Program-made: the position numbers and the translations under genes
Part shown: positions 34,556 to 43,552 of the stretch, one piece after another
Layout: every line of letters starts with the position of its first letter
Numbering within the stretch: position 1 is the first letter of the stretch
From: Clostridium uliginosum
GTDB lineage: Bacteria; Bacillota; Clostridia; Clostridiales; Clostridiaceae
NCBI RefSeq assembly: GCF_900112485.1
Contig: NZ_FOMG01000004.1
Coordinates: forward strand, 80,689-144,688
Length of the DNA stretch: 64,000 nucleotides
Direction: 5' to 3'
The notes under the pieces: generated by a model
What the model was told of the DNA's origin: nothing
The model's input: only the letters and a program-made list of their open reading frames with translations
Database searches by the model: none

Positions 34556-36229
34556 TCACTTCATTATTATATAGCAATCTTTCTCACAAAAACTTATCCC
34601 ATATCTTATAATATTCTTATATCCTTCACTTCTCAGCTCCATGTCATAACCTTTATCTTCAATTTGCTTTAATGCATCTTCTGCTCTTTTTTCCAAATGG
34701 TCAATTTTTTTAGCTATTTTAAATTCAATGACTATTGCCACGCCTCTTTTAGATACAGATTTTATAAACAGGTCACTACGTCCTTTTCCACCCTCTCGGT
34801 TAGATTTTACAATATAATCATGCATATTGGCTAAAGCTCCAACTACAAAGCCGTGATAGAAATTTTCATAGGAATCATTAAAGCTTATTGTTTCCATAAG
34901 TAGTCTTCCGAGTTCTTCTTCAAAAATTTCAGCTTCTCCATTTATTATTGAAGTGTATAGCTTACTTAAATCTTTTGCTTTTACCTTTTCTTCAAACCAC
35001 TTTAAAATTTTCGTTCTAAAAATATATTTTACTTCTCGATTTGGTATACTTAATTCTAAATAATGATTATCTTCTTCATCCATTCTCTCGCTAACTTTTT
35101 TGAAATATCCTGTGAAAAACATAAAATTCCATAAGTTATCCATGGAATCATAAATTTCATCATAGGTTATATCCTCATGAACTAGTTTTTCTATTGTTTT
35201 TCCTTCAATTAATAATTCTATTTCCTGTTTAGTTTTAGTATCTGCTTTTTCTATGAGACTTTTAACTATGCTGTTTGAACTTGTATTTGCCCAGTAGGAT
35301 GATGGAAATCTATTCTTATCCACTCCTAAATCTTTTACAAATCTTACTGCACTCCATGGATTATAAACTTCAGCATCTCCAAAAATATATCCATTATACC
35401 ATTCTTTTATCAAGGTTTCTTTTTCATTCAAGTCATAATCTCCAAGCATTTTACTTACTTCTTCTTGAGTAAATCCAAAATATTCATCATAAGATTTATT
35501 TAATATTGAGATAATTTCTAAATTATTTAACCCTGTAAAAATACTTTCCTTCGAAATTCTAAGACATCCTGTTATTACAGAAAATTCCAAAGAAGAATTT
35601 GTTTTTAATGCTGATTCAAAAAGTGATCTAATAAAAGCAATCATTTCATCATAAAACCCTTCAAAAAATGCATTTTCAAGAGGCACATCATATTCATCTA
35701 TAAGTATAATGACTTTTTTACCATGATATTTCTCTAAACATTGTGATAAAAATTTTAGTGCTGTTACATAAAGTTCTTGCCCCGATTCTTTACGTTCTAT
35801 TCTTTCATATTCTTCTTTTTCTTTACTTAATTTATCACTTTTCAAAATATAATCATGACGCCTAAATTCATCTACAAGCTCATCTTTAATACACTTTAGT
35901 GCTAATTCAAAAGTTGGCTGCTTTGCTGATTTTAATGATAAATTTATTACAGGATATTTGCCCATATGAGATATGTATTTTTCCCCTGTCTTCATTATAT
36001 TTAAATCTTCAAATAGGTATGAATTATCTTTTTCACTATTTTCAAAGAAGTGTTGCAACATGCTAATATTTAAGGTCTTTCCAAATCTCCTTGGTCTTGT
36101 AAATAAGTTAACGTCTGCTTTATTATCTAACAAATCTTTTATAAGCAATGTTTTATCAATATAATAATAATTTCTAGTTATTAACTTTTCAAAATCATCT
36201 ACACCTATTGGTAATGGTTTAAATTTCAC
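34556..36229 (-). CDS. AAA-ATPase-like/PD-(D/E)XK nuclease family protein
   Basis: 557 residues. The N-terminal AAA-ATPase-like domain has Walker A RPRRFGKT and Walker B VIILIDEYDVPLENA. The C-terminal domain is a PD-(D/E)XK-type nuclease with Asp in GRSDLFIKS and Glu-Phe-Lys in VIEFKIAKK. These DUF1703-type proteins are abundant and multi-copy in anaerobes and often lie in variable regions; their role is unclear, perhaps DNA mobility or defence. The GTG start follows GGAAGTGAT. An internal 426-base piece of a close copy lies at 13828-14253. Confidence 0.85.
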   Translation of the reverse strand: MKFKPLPIGVDDFEKLITRNYYYIDKTLLIKDLLDNKADVNLFTRPRRFGKTLNISMLQHFFENSEKDNSYLFEDLNIMKTGEKYISHMGKYPVINLSLKSAKQPTFELALKCIKDELVDEFRRHDYILKSDKLSKEKEEYERIERKESGQELYVTALKFLSQCLEKYHGKKVIILIDEYDVPLENAFFEGFYDEMIAFIRSLFESALKTNSSLEFSVITGCLRISKESIFTGLNNLEIISILNKSYDEYFGFTQEEVSKMLGDYDLNEKETLIKEWYNGYIFGDAEVYNPWSAVRFVKDLGVDKNRFPSSYWANTSSNSIVKSLIEKADTKTKQEIELLIEGKTIEKLVHEDITYDEIYDSMDNLWNFMFFTGYFKKVSERMDEEDNHYLELSIPNREVKYIFRTKILKWFEEKVKAKDLSKLYTSIINGEAEIFEEELGRLLMETISFNDSYENFYHGFVVGALANMHDYIVKSNREGGKGRSDLFIKSVSKRGVAIVIEFKIAKKIDHLEKRAEDALKQIEDKGYDMELRSEGYKNIIRYGISFCEKDCYIIMK

Positions 36230-36319
36230 ATCATCACTTCCATTTCTGGTCTATTTTAAGCATAATCAAAAATCAACTTTCCTTTTGACTATTCCTACTT
36301 TTATAGTATATCCTATAAT

Positions 36320-36475
36320 TCAGTTACTTAAAATAAAAATATCTAATAGAAATTCTCCATATTCAGCTTTTTCCTCTCCATCTTGTGCTTCAACAATTAA
36401 TTTTCCAATGTTCCAATACGCTTCAACCATATAAAAGTTTATTGACGCATAGATTTTAGACCGTGCCTCATTTAA
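36320..36475 (-). pseudogene. N-terminal shard of DUF1016/YhcG-type nuclease gene
   Basis: Reads EARSKIYASINFYMVEAYWN then IGKLIVEAQDGEEKAEYGEF and a stop soon after. This is the characteristic N-terminal domain of DUF1016/YhcG nucleases, here without the C-terminal PD-(D/E)XK part and without a start codon. The remaining bases to 36621 hold a TATAAT at 36533-36538 that may serve the next gene. Confidence 0.65.
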
Positions 36476-36630
36476 TTATTACTAATATACTCCTTTGCCT
36501 TAATTACCCAAGTAAATATTATTCATATATGTTATAATTTTAAGTAAATTGCGAGGTTAAATAAATGTATACATAGCTTTATCATTTATTTAATAATAGA
36601 GAAAATTATAATTTTTTAAGGATGATTTGT

Positions 36631-39615
36631 ATGAAAAATTCAACTGAAATAGATAATAAAAATACATTAGAATCTACCATAGATTATAAGCCAATAGATA
36701 CAACTAACTACGCTATTAATCAATCTAACACTTCACATGATATTTTAAAAGCCACTGAAACAGGATTAATAAGCAATTTAGTAAATTCAAATTTAGCTCT
36801 TAGACCTAAGCTTCTTATAAATGATTATAGTAAAGGAAGCAAGGTTTTAAGTGATATTGTCTCCGAACTTTCAAAATGCAATGAATTTATGCTATCTGTA
36901 GCTTTTATTACAAGTAGTGGTGTAACTCCCCTTTTAGAAACCTTGAAAACTTTAAAAGCTAAGGGAGTTAAAGGAAAGATACTTACTACTGATTATTTAA
37001 ATTTTAGCGAACCAAAAGCGCTTCAAAAGCTTTTAGAGTTTTCTAATATTAGCATAAAAGTATATTCTAAAAACAATTTTCATACCAAGGGTTATATTTT
37101 TAAACATAGTGACCATTACAGGCTCATTGTTGGCAGCTCCAATTTAACTCAAACAGCATTAACTAAAAATAAAGAATGGAGCATAAAATTATCTTCTTTA
37201 GAAGAAGGTTCCCTAACTGATGAGGTATTAAATGAATTTCAAGCTATGTGGTCAGATGCTGATGATTTAACCTTAGATTGGCTTGAAACTTATGAGGATA
37301 TATATTTAAAACAAAGAGAAGCCTTAAGGAAAAGTACAGTACCTAGAATTTCTCAATATACACTAAAGCCAAATAAAATGCAGGTATCTGCAATTCAATC
37401 TTTAAACAACATAAGAGAAAATGGAGCTTTAAAAGCATTGTTAATTTCAGCTACTGGTACAGGTAAAACTTATTTGTCTGCTTTTGATGTTAGAAATTTT
37501 GATCCAGTTAAAGCATTATTTATTGTACATAGAGAACAAATTGCAAAACAAGCCATGAATAGTTTTAAAAATGTCTTTGGTGATACTAAAGATATGGGCA
37601 TTCTTTCTGGTACTTCAAAGAATGTAAACCACGATTTTCTTTTTTCAACAATACAAACTTTATCAAAGGATGAAACGTTATTTAGCTTTTCTAAAACTGA
37701 ATTTGACTACATTATTATAGATGAAGTTCATAGAGCTGGTGCTGCAACCTATCAAAAAATCGTGAATTACTTTGAGCCTAAATTTTTACTAGGGATGACA
37801 GCTACTCCTGAAAGAACTGATGATTTTGATATTTTCAAAATGTTTGATCATAATATAGCTTATGAAATTCGCCTTCAACAAGCTTTGGAAGAAGATTTAC
37901 TTTGTCCATTCCATTACTTTGGAATTATGGACATATCTATAGATGGTAATCCCTTAGATGATAATACTGATTTTAACCATTTAGTAGCTGATGAAAGAGT
38001 TAATCATATCCTTGATAAAATTAAATTTTATGGCTACTGTGGTGATAAAGTAAAAGGCTTAATATTTTGCAGTGATAAAAAAGAAGCCAAGGAATTATCA
38101 ACTAAATTTAATGAACATGGCTTAAGAACTTTAGCTTTAACAGGTGAAAATAGTCAAGAAGAACGTGATGATGCCATTTCACGGTTAGAAGAAGATGAAA
38201 ATATCAATTGTTTAGATTATATTTTTACAGTTGATATTTTTAATGAAGGTGTAGATATACCAGCTATTAATCAAGTTGTTATGCTTAGACCTACAGCATC
38301 AGCTATAATTTTTATACAACAATTAGGACGTGGTCTTAGAAAATATACTCTTAAAGAATATGTAGTTATTATAGATTTTGTTGGAAATTATAATAACAAT
38401 TTCTTAATTCCAATAGCACTTTCAGGTGATAGAACTTACAATAAAGATAACATTAGAAAATATGTCATGGAAGGTAATAGAATAATTCCTGGCTGCTCTA
38501 CTGTAAACTTTGATGAAATTTCTAAGAAACGTATTTTTGAATCTATTGATAATGCTAATTTTAATGCTGTTAAGTTAATTAAAGAAAATTATAATAACTT
38601 AAAACAAAAATTGGGCAGAATTCCTAAATTAAAAGATTTTGATTTATATGACTCCATTGATCCATTAAGAATTTTTGATAATAATAGCTTAGGTTCATAT
38701 CATAATTTTTTAACAAAATATGAAAAAGAATATGATATAAAACTTGACTCTATTCAAGAGTTATTTATAGAATTTATTTCTAAAAAACTTGTTGCTGGAA
38801 AAAGAGTTCATGAATTAGAACTTATTAAGTGTGCAATATATAATAAGCTTGATTTAATTTTTAAGTTAAAACAAATTCTAAAAGAGGAATATGGTATAGA
38901 TTTTAAAAATAGTACAGAAACCTCTGTAGTTAATGTCCTTACAAATGAGTTTCCAAGTGGAACTGGTAAGGATACCTATAAAGATTGTATTTTCTTAGAA
39001 AAATATAATTCAGATTATAGAATTTCAGATGTATTTATGGAAAATTTAAAATGCCAAGAATTTAAAGATATTGTTTTAGAGTTAATTGAATTTGGCATAG
39101 ATAGATATAAAAGATTCTTCAGTCACCGATATATGGATACAAGCTTTCAATTATATCAAAAGTACACATATGAGGATGTTTGCAGGCTTTTAGAATGGGA
39201 AAAAAATGAGGTTGCTACTAATATTGGAGGCTATAAATTTAATAAAGAAACAAAAACCTATCCAGTATTTATTAATTATAATAAAGCTGAAGATATTAGT
39301 GATACTATAAAATATGAAGATAGATTTTTATCAACTTCACAATTAATTGGAATATCTAAACAGCCAAGAAAAATAGATTCTCCTGATGTTATTCAAATGT
39401 ACAATGCTGAAAAAGATGGTGTTTTCATGAGTTTATTTGTAAGAAAACACAAAGATGATAAAATATCAAATGAATTTTATTTCTTAGGTAAAATTAAAGC
39501 TATAGGAACTTCAAATGCTATTATAATGAAAGAAACTGATAAACCTGCTGTAGAAATTAAATATCAGTTACATACTCCTGTTAGAGAAGATCTTTTTGAC
39601 TACTTTATTTCATAA
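36631..39615 (+). CDS. PLD-nuclease/helicase/DUF3427 protein
   Basis: About 994 residues. A PLD-type nuclease at residues 60-220 has FHTKGYIF and GSSNLTQTAL. The helicase has ATGTGKT, IIIDEVHRA, TATPER and QQLGRGLRK. The last 250 residues match DUF3427 (SFQLYQKYTYEDVCRLLEWE). This is the full-length form of the protein at 27636-30236. The ATG at 36631 is nine bases after AAGG and is preferred to 36622. It is the only plus-strand gene of the island, alone between an IR-rich end and its own promoter. Likely an anti-phage or DNA-repair enzyme that cleaves while translocating; untested. Confidence 0.85.
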   Translation: MKNSTEIDNKNTLESTIDYKPIDTTNYAINQSNTSHDILKATETGLISNLVNSNLALRPKLLINDYSKGSKVLSDIVSELSKCNEFMLSVAFITSSGVTPLLETLKTLKAKGVKGKILTTDYLNFSEPKALQKLLEFSNISIKVYSKNNFHTKGYIFKHSDHYRLIVGSSNLTQTALTKNKEWSIKLSSLEEGSLTDEVLNEFQAMWSDADDLTLDWLETYEDIYLKQREALRKSTVPRISQYTLKPNKMQVSAIQSLNNIRENGALKALLISATGTGKTYLSAFDVRNFDPVKALFIVHREQIAKQAMNSFKNVFGDTKDMGILSGTSKNVNHDFLFSTIQTLSKDETLFSFSKTEFDYIIIDEVHRAGAATYQKIVNYFEPKFLLGMTATPERTDDFDIFKMFDHNIAYEIRLQQALEEDLLCPFHYFGIMDISIDGNPLDDNTDFNHLVADERVNHILDKIKFYGYCGDKVKGLIFCSDKKEAKELSTKFNEHGLRTLALTGENSQEERDDAISRLEEDENINCLDYIFTVDIFNEGVDIPAINQVVMLRPTASAIIFIQQLGRGLRKYTLKEYVVIIDFVGNYNNNFLIPIALSGDRTYNKDNIRKYVMEGNRIIPGCSTVNFDEISKKRIFESIDNANFNAVKLIKENYNNLKQKLGRIPKLKDFDLYDSIDPLRIFDNNSLGSYHNFLTKYEKEYDIKLDSIQELFIEFISKKLVAGKRVHELELIKCAIYNKLDLIFKLKQILKEEYGIDFKNSTETSVVNVLTNEFPSGTGKDTYKDCIFLEKYNSDYRISDVFMENLKCQEFKDIVLELIEFGIDRYKRFFSHRYMDTSFQLYQKYTYEDVCRLLEWEKNEVATNIGGYKFNKETKTYPVFINYNKAEDISDTIKYEDRFLSTSQLIGISKQPRKIDSPDVIQMYNAEKDGVFMSLFVRKHKDDKISNEFYFLGKIKAIGTSNAIIMKETDKPAVEIKYQLHTPVREDLFDYFIS

Positions 39616-39616
39616 T

Positions 39617-39765
39617 TTAGGCACATGAAATAAAATAACAAGTCAAAGATGTGATGTCTATTTTTCGTCAAGCGAGGAAATATCTTCACCTAATAGTTTA
39701 AGCTGACGAAGCATGACACAAAATAGAATAGCATGCTGACTTGTTATTTTTTCGAATGTGCCTTA
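39617..39765. repeat. AGGCACAT-family palindromic element, long copy
   Basis: TTAGGCACATGAAATAAAAT and ATTTTTTCGAATGTGCCTTA are inverted ends. Inside them AACAAGTC pairs with GACTTGTT, and a further inner stem TTCGTCA-GC pairs with GC-TGACGAA, so all 149 bases can fold into one cruciform. It directly follows the PLD-helicase stop and may act as its terminator. Confidence 0.85.
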
Positions 39766-39865
39766 TACTGACCAATATTACTTATTTTCTTTAAGAAACT
39801 CCTTATTTCCCATAGATATTTCAACTTCATCTTCAAAAACCATTGCAATTTTTCAGAAAACTTGC

Positions 39866-40498
39866 TTAAGGTTTTAGGATTATTTCTTTGTACAGTTCTT
39901 CTCTTTCATCAATATCAAGCCAACCTTCATCTTCTGCATAATCAAATATTTCTTCCAAAAGTATATTGTAATCTTTAGCGAAAACTGCTGAATTTCTTTT
40001 ATACTTATTAATAGTTTTTTTTGTCAAATTGTTGTTTCTCATTTTATCTTCATGTATAAGTGCTTTTAAATATGTACTTCCTATCAGCTCTCTAATCACA
40101 TTATATCTATAACTTTTTGGACTGCAGATATAAAGCCTACATATTATTGGCCTATCCCCATAGATAGTGCATAGGTTTGTTTCTGTTATAAAATTACAGT
40201 CTATTTTCTTATTTAATACATACTGATCAAAATCTCTATAATAATTTTTCTTTTTAACCAAATTTTTCTGTACAAACTCTAAAGCTACTTCATCGTTCCA
40301 ATTACTTAATTTATTTACACAGACATTATCCATTTCTACTGACCAAGATTTTTTGCAGCAACTCTCCTCACATTCATTACAATCAAGAGGATTATTATTT
40401 AAAAATATATCAACTGCATCTAATACGTCTTTAACTGTTGTATTTTTATTAATTTTGTCATAATTCACTTTACCTTCGACATCAAATAGTAATTTCAT
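39866..40498 (-). CDS. YkgJ-family cysteine cluster protein
   Basis: About 210 residues with the CxxCxxxCC cluster (CNECEESCC) and later Cys in FITETNLCTIYGDRPIICRLY, which bind zinc or an iron-sulfur cluster in this family. Function unknown in general; YkgJ proteins are widespread and sometimes annotated as flagellin lysine-N-methylase relatives. The ATG at 40498 with AGGA eight bases upstream is preferred to the TTG at 40519. The gene ends 100 bases from the palindromic element. Confidence 0.75.
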   Translation of the reverse strand: MKLLFDVEGKVNYDKINKNTTVKDVLDAVDIFLNNNPLDCNECEESCCKKSWSVEMDNVCVNKLSNWNDEVALEFVQKNLVKKKNYYRDFDQYVLNKKIDCNFITETNLCTIYGDRPIICRLYICSPKSYRYNVIRELIGSTYLKALIHEDKMRNNNLTKKTINKYKRNSAVFAKDYNILLEEIFDYAEDEGWLDIDEREELYKEIILKP

Positions 40499-40735
40499 CC
40501 TATAGTTCCTAAACTTCAAATTATTTTTTCCTATATATTCCTCATTTTCCCGCTTCTATTTTTTCGGATTTCGTCAATATTTCACCCTTTCCAAAAGAAA
40601 ATAATAATATTATTATACTCTCCAAATCTTAAATGATAATACTTTTTATTTAAAACTATTTAGGCATGTCCATATAAAAACGGACATGCCTATCTGCGTA
40701 TACAAAATAAAACATTCAATCTCTTTATTTGTTTA

Positions 40736-40765
40736 TTTAGGCACATGAAAGAAAATAACAAGTCC
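40736..40765. repeat. AGGCACAT-family palindromic element, half copy
   Basis: TTTAGGCACATGAAAGAAAA followed by TAACAAGTCC is one arm of the family. The other arm is absent; the Nudix gene's end lies where it would be. Confidence 0.65.
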
Positions 40766-40777
40766 AAAATGCCATGA

Positions 40778-41170
40778 TTATTTTCCTTCATTTTCTTTAA
40801 GTTTTTCAACAACTAATATATCTGCTGGAACCCAATTAAGTTTATCTAAGTCCCCTAGTGTTGTCCACTTTGCATCATTATGAGCATTTAAATGTAATTC
40901 TCCCCCACTTATGGTACATATAAAACAATGCATTGTAAGGTGAAAATTTGAATAATCATAATCAACAGTTGTTAAATAGTTATTTATTTCAATATCTAAC
41001 TCTAACTCTTCTTTAATCTCACGAATAAGTGCTTCTTCTCTTGTTTCTCCAGCTTCAATTTTTCCACCTGGGAACTCCCACATGTTTTCAAACTCACCAT
41101 AACCACGACGAGTGGTGAATATTTCATTATCATGTTTTATTACTGCAGCAACTACTTCAATTGTCTTCAT
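40778..41170 (-). CDS. MutT-like Nudix pyrophosphohydrolase
   Basis: 130 residues. The Nudix box spans Gly36-Leu58 with Glu42, Arg50-Glu51 and Glu54-Glu55 in place; the usual last Gly is Glu57. The start MKTIEVVAAVI is typical of (deoxy)nucleoside triphosphate pyrophosphohydrolases of the MutT/NudG group, which clean 8-oxo-dGTP or CTP-type substrates. GGAGGG precedes the ATG. The 3' end abuts a half copy of a palindromic repeat. Confidence 0.85.
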   Translation of the reverse strand: MKTIEVVAAVIKHDNEIFTTRRGYGEFENMWEFPGGKIEAGETREEALIREIKEELELDIEINNYLTTVDYDYSNFHLTMHCFICTISGGELHLNAHNDAKWTTLGDLDKLNWVPADILVVEKLKENEGK

Positions 41171-41300
41171 AGGTATCCCTCCAATGTCAATAATTATATA
41201 CTATAACGTAGTAAAATTATATAGTTCTACTCTAATGATTTGATTAATTCCACATTAACATCAAAAATTCCCTTTGTTTTGTCTAATCTTACTATATATT

Positions 41301-41370
41301 AATATATTACCACATTAACCATGTAGCTTCCAAGAATTCATGTTATTTCTGCATATTCTTCAGAATATAT
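41301..41370. repeat. 70-base dispersed repeat, copy A
   Basis: Identical to 50767-50836 at 69 of 70 positions (one A/G difference). It contains TTACCACATTAACCATGTAG and GCATATTCTTCAGAATAT. Further related palindromes follow to about 41398. It is the main content of the non-coding stretch 41171-41509. Confidence 0.85.
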
Positions 41371-41442
41371 GTTCTAAAGAATATTACCATATCTATTGCT
41401 ATCTTCATTTTATCGTCATCGCCTAATAATTTTTGATATAAT

Positions 41443-41478
41443 AAAAGACACATGCAGAAATTTCTGCAAATGCCTTTT
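41443..41478 (-). terminator. terminator of PTS/polyol-phosphate operon
   Basis: TGCAGAA/TTCTGCA inner stem flanked by AAAAG and CTTTT, giving a hairpin with T run on the minus strand, 31 bases after the last gene of the operon. Confidence 0.6.
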
Positions 41479-41509
41479 ATAACTTTCTAAATTAAATGAT
41501 GTTTCACCA

Positions 41510-42553
41510 TCATATTTTTTCTGATTCGAATGCTTTCCATGGAATATCAACTTTAGCACCAGAATTTATGATATCATCAACATGAATTATAAGTGGAAAA
41601 TCACTTAGCTTAACAATCCCTCTTTTTGCTAGACCACGCACATACCTTGCTGTACGAGTAGCAATCACTATTGATTCTAGCGTAACTCCTTTTAACTTTT
41701 TCATAGTTTGCTCAAATGAAAATCCTTGTCCTAATAAAGTTCCTACTTTACGAGTACGTCCACCAAAAATAGTTACATAAAGGTCACCACCAGAATATAT
41801 AATATTTTCTTCGCCACCACCGGCTAACTTAAGGAGATGTTTTATTTCCTTTAAGCTTTGTCCAAAAAGTGCAGCCTGAGAATTATAATGCTCTTTTCCA
41901 GAACCATCAAATCCAATAGCTAGTCCAATAGCTAGTGATACACCCAGAGCATAAGCATTCTTCAAGGCTACTGCACATTCAACACCTACAATATCTGTAG
42001 ATAAGCTAATATGGTAGTATGATGTTTCAAATAAACTCTTAAACATTCTAAGTATGTTTATGTCATCTCCACAAAATACAACTTCAGAATTATCTTTATC
42101 AGCAAGCTCATAACTGGTACATGGACCACCTACAGCACTAATAGAAAGTTTCTTATTAGAAGGAACTTTACTTAAAAAATAGTGTGGATAATTAATCATT
42201 TTGTCGTCTTCTCCATTAACCATTCCCTTTGTTATTGAAAGAATAGGAGTGTTTTCAGGTATAATAGATAATATATTATCTGCAAACCAATCAACACCAA
42301 AACTACTAACTCCACAAATAACAACATCAGCGCCTTCTATTGCTTTATTTACATCCTCGATTTGATAGTACTCGATTCCTATTTTAGGTAATTGACGTTT
42401 TAATGTAGTATGAAAGCCTGTAGCCTTTGCCGTATCGATGATGTTTCTGTCTAATGGCGTACCAACAAGTCGCACCTTATTATTATTTTCTGTTGCAGGA
42501 AAAGATAGTGCAGATGCCATCTGCCCAGCTCCAATAATTGTTATAATACTCAT
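41510..42553 (-). CDS. GpsA-like NAD(P)-dependent polyol-phosphate dehydrogenase
   Basis: 347 residues of the glycerol-3-phosphate dehydrogenase fold. The Rossmann motif is IIGAGQMASAL (GxGxxA instead of GxGxxG), and the catalytic-domain segment VALKNAYALGVSLAIGL holds the conserved Lys. The housekeeping GpsA links glycolysis to lipid synthesis. This copy is the last gene of a PTS operon with AraM-like and AraL-like enzymes, so it may instead oxidise an imported polyol phosphate. GGGGG site before the ATG. Confidence 0.75.
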   Translation of the reverse strand: MSIITIIGAGQMASALSFPATENNNKVRLVGTPLDRNIIDTAKATGFHTTLKRQLPKIGIEYYQIEDVNKAIEGADVVICGVSSFGVDWFADNILSIIPENTPILSITKGMVNGEDDKMINYPHYFLSKVPSNKKLSISAVGGPCTSYELADKDNSEVVFCGDDINILRMFKSLFETSYYHISLSTDIVGVECAVALKNAYALGVSLAIGLAIGFDGSGKEHYNSQAALFGQSLKEIKHLLKLAGGGEENIIYSGGDLYVTIFGGRTRKVGTLLGQGFSFEQTMKKLKGVTLESIVIATRTARYVRGLAKRGIVKLSDFPLIIHVDDIINSGAKVDIPWKAFESEKI

Positions 42554-42698
42554 AATATTACCCCCAATTTGAATATATTAATTTACATTAAGATAATTTA
42601 AAATTTCTTTTAATCTCTCAAAGTTTATAAGATTTCAGCTATTTCTTATGAATTTTTTCTACTTTTTTCCCAGCATGCAGCCATAAAATAAATCTCTT

Positions 42699-43499
42699 CT
42701 AAAATTGCTTCAGCTCTTCACCAATATATTTGATTGATGAAAATACATAATCTGCAGATATTTCAGACTGTTTGTACATCTCTTCTGATGTCTCACCACT
42801 TAATACAAGAATACTAGTTATCCCTGAATTTGCTCCAGTTTTGATGTCGGTGTAAAGTCTGTCTCCTACAATTGCCACATCATCCTTTTTAAGACCATAC
42901 TTTTCAGAAATAGCCTCTACTATATATCTATGTGGCTTACCTATAACCACAGGAGATACACCCGTGGAAGCCTCAAACATTCTTATCATAGCGCCAGTAT
43001 CTGGCATATATTTATTATGTTCAAGTGGACAATTAAGATCCGGATGAGTAGCTATAAATGGTACTCCATCCCTAATATAATCACACCCTATCATTATTTT
43101 TTCGTATGTTAATGTAGTGTCAAAACCAAGAACTACATAATCCGGATTGTCATTTTTGTCCTTAATAAGAGTAAATCCTGCATTTTCAAATTCTTTCATA
43201 AGTGGTTCTGTACCAATAAGATATATCCTGTTACCTGGACAGTTTTTCTTCATATACCATATGGTAGCTTCACCTGATGTATACACTTGTTCTTCATCAA
43301 TGCAGCAACCAAATGCTGAAAGCTTTTGCTTGTAGATTGCCTTGTTTTTCGAAGAGTTATTTGTCAAAAATATAAATTTCTTTTTCTGACTTTTTAAAAT
43401 ATCTAAAAAATCTAGTGCACCATCAATAAGTGTATTTCCAAGGTAGAAAGTTCCATCCATATCTAATAAAAAACATTTGATATCTTTTAACTCATTCAT
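42699..43499 (-). CDS. HAD-IIA phosphatase (NagD/AraL-like)
   Basis: 266 residues. Motif I DMDGTFYLG (nucleophile and acid Asp), motif II FLTNNSS, Lys in VIGKPHR and motif III VGDRLYTDI are all present. HAD-IIA enzymes dephosphorylate sugar or nucleotide phosphates. Pairing with an AraM-like dehydrogenase repeats the araL-araM pair of the Bacillus arabinose operon. It may remove phosphate from a side product or be an obligate step. GGGAGG site before the ATG. Confidence 0.8.
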   Translation of the reverse strand: MNELKDIKCFLLDMDGTFYLGNTLIDGALDFLDILKSQKKKFIFLTNNSSKNKAIYKQKLSAFGCCIDEEQVYTSGEATIWYMKKNCPGNRIYLIGTEPLMKEFENAGFTLIKDKNDNPDYVVLGFDTTLTYEKIMIGCDYIRDGVPFIATHPDLNCPLEHNKYMPDTGAMIRMFEASTGVSPVVIGKPHRYIVEAISEKYGLKKDDVAIVGDRLYTDIKTGANSGITSILVLSGETSEEMYKQSEISADYVFSSIKYIGEELKQF

Positions 43500-43552
43500 T
43501 ATTTACCTCCCGTAAATATCTCGTGTACAAGGTATTATAATTACATTATTTA

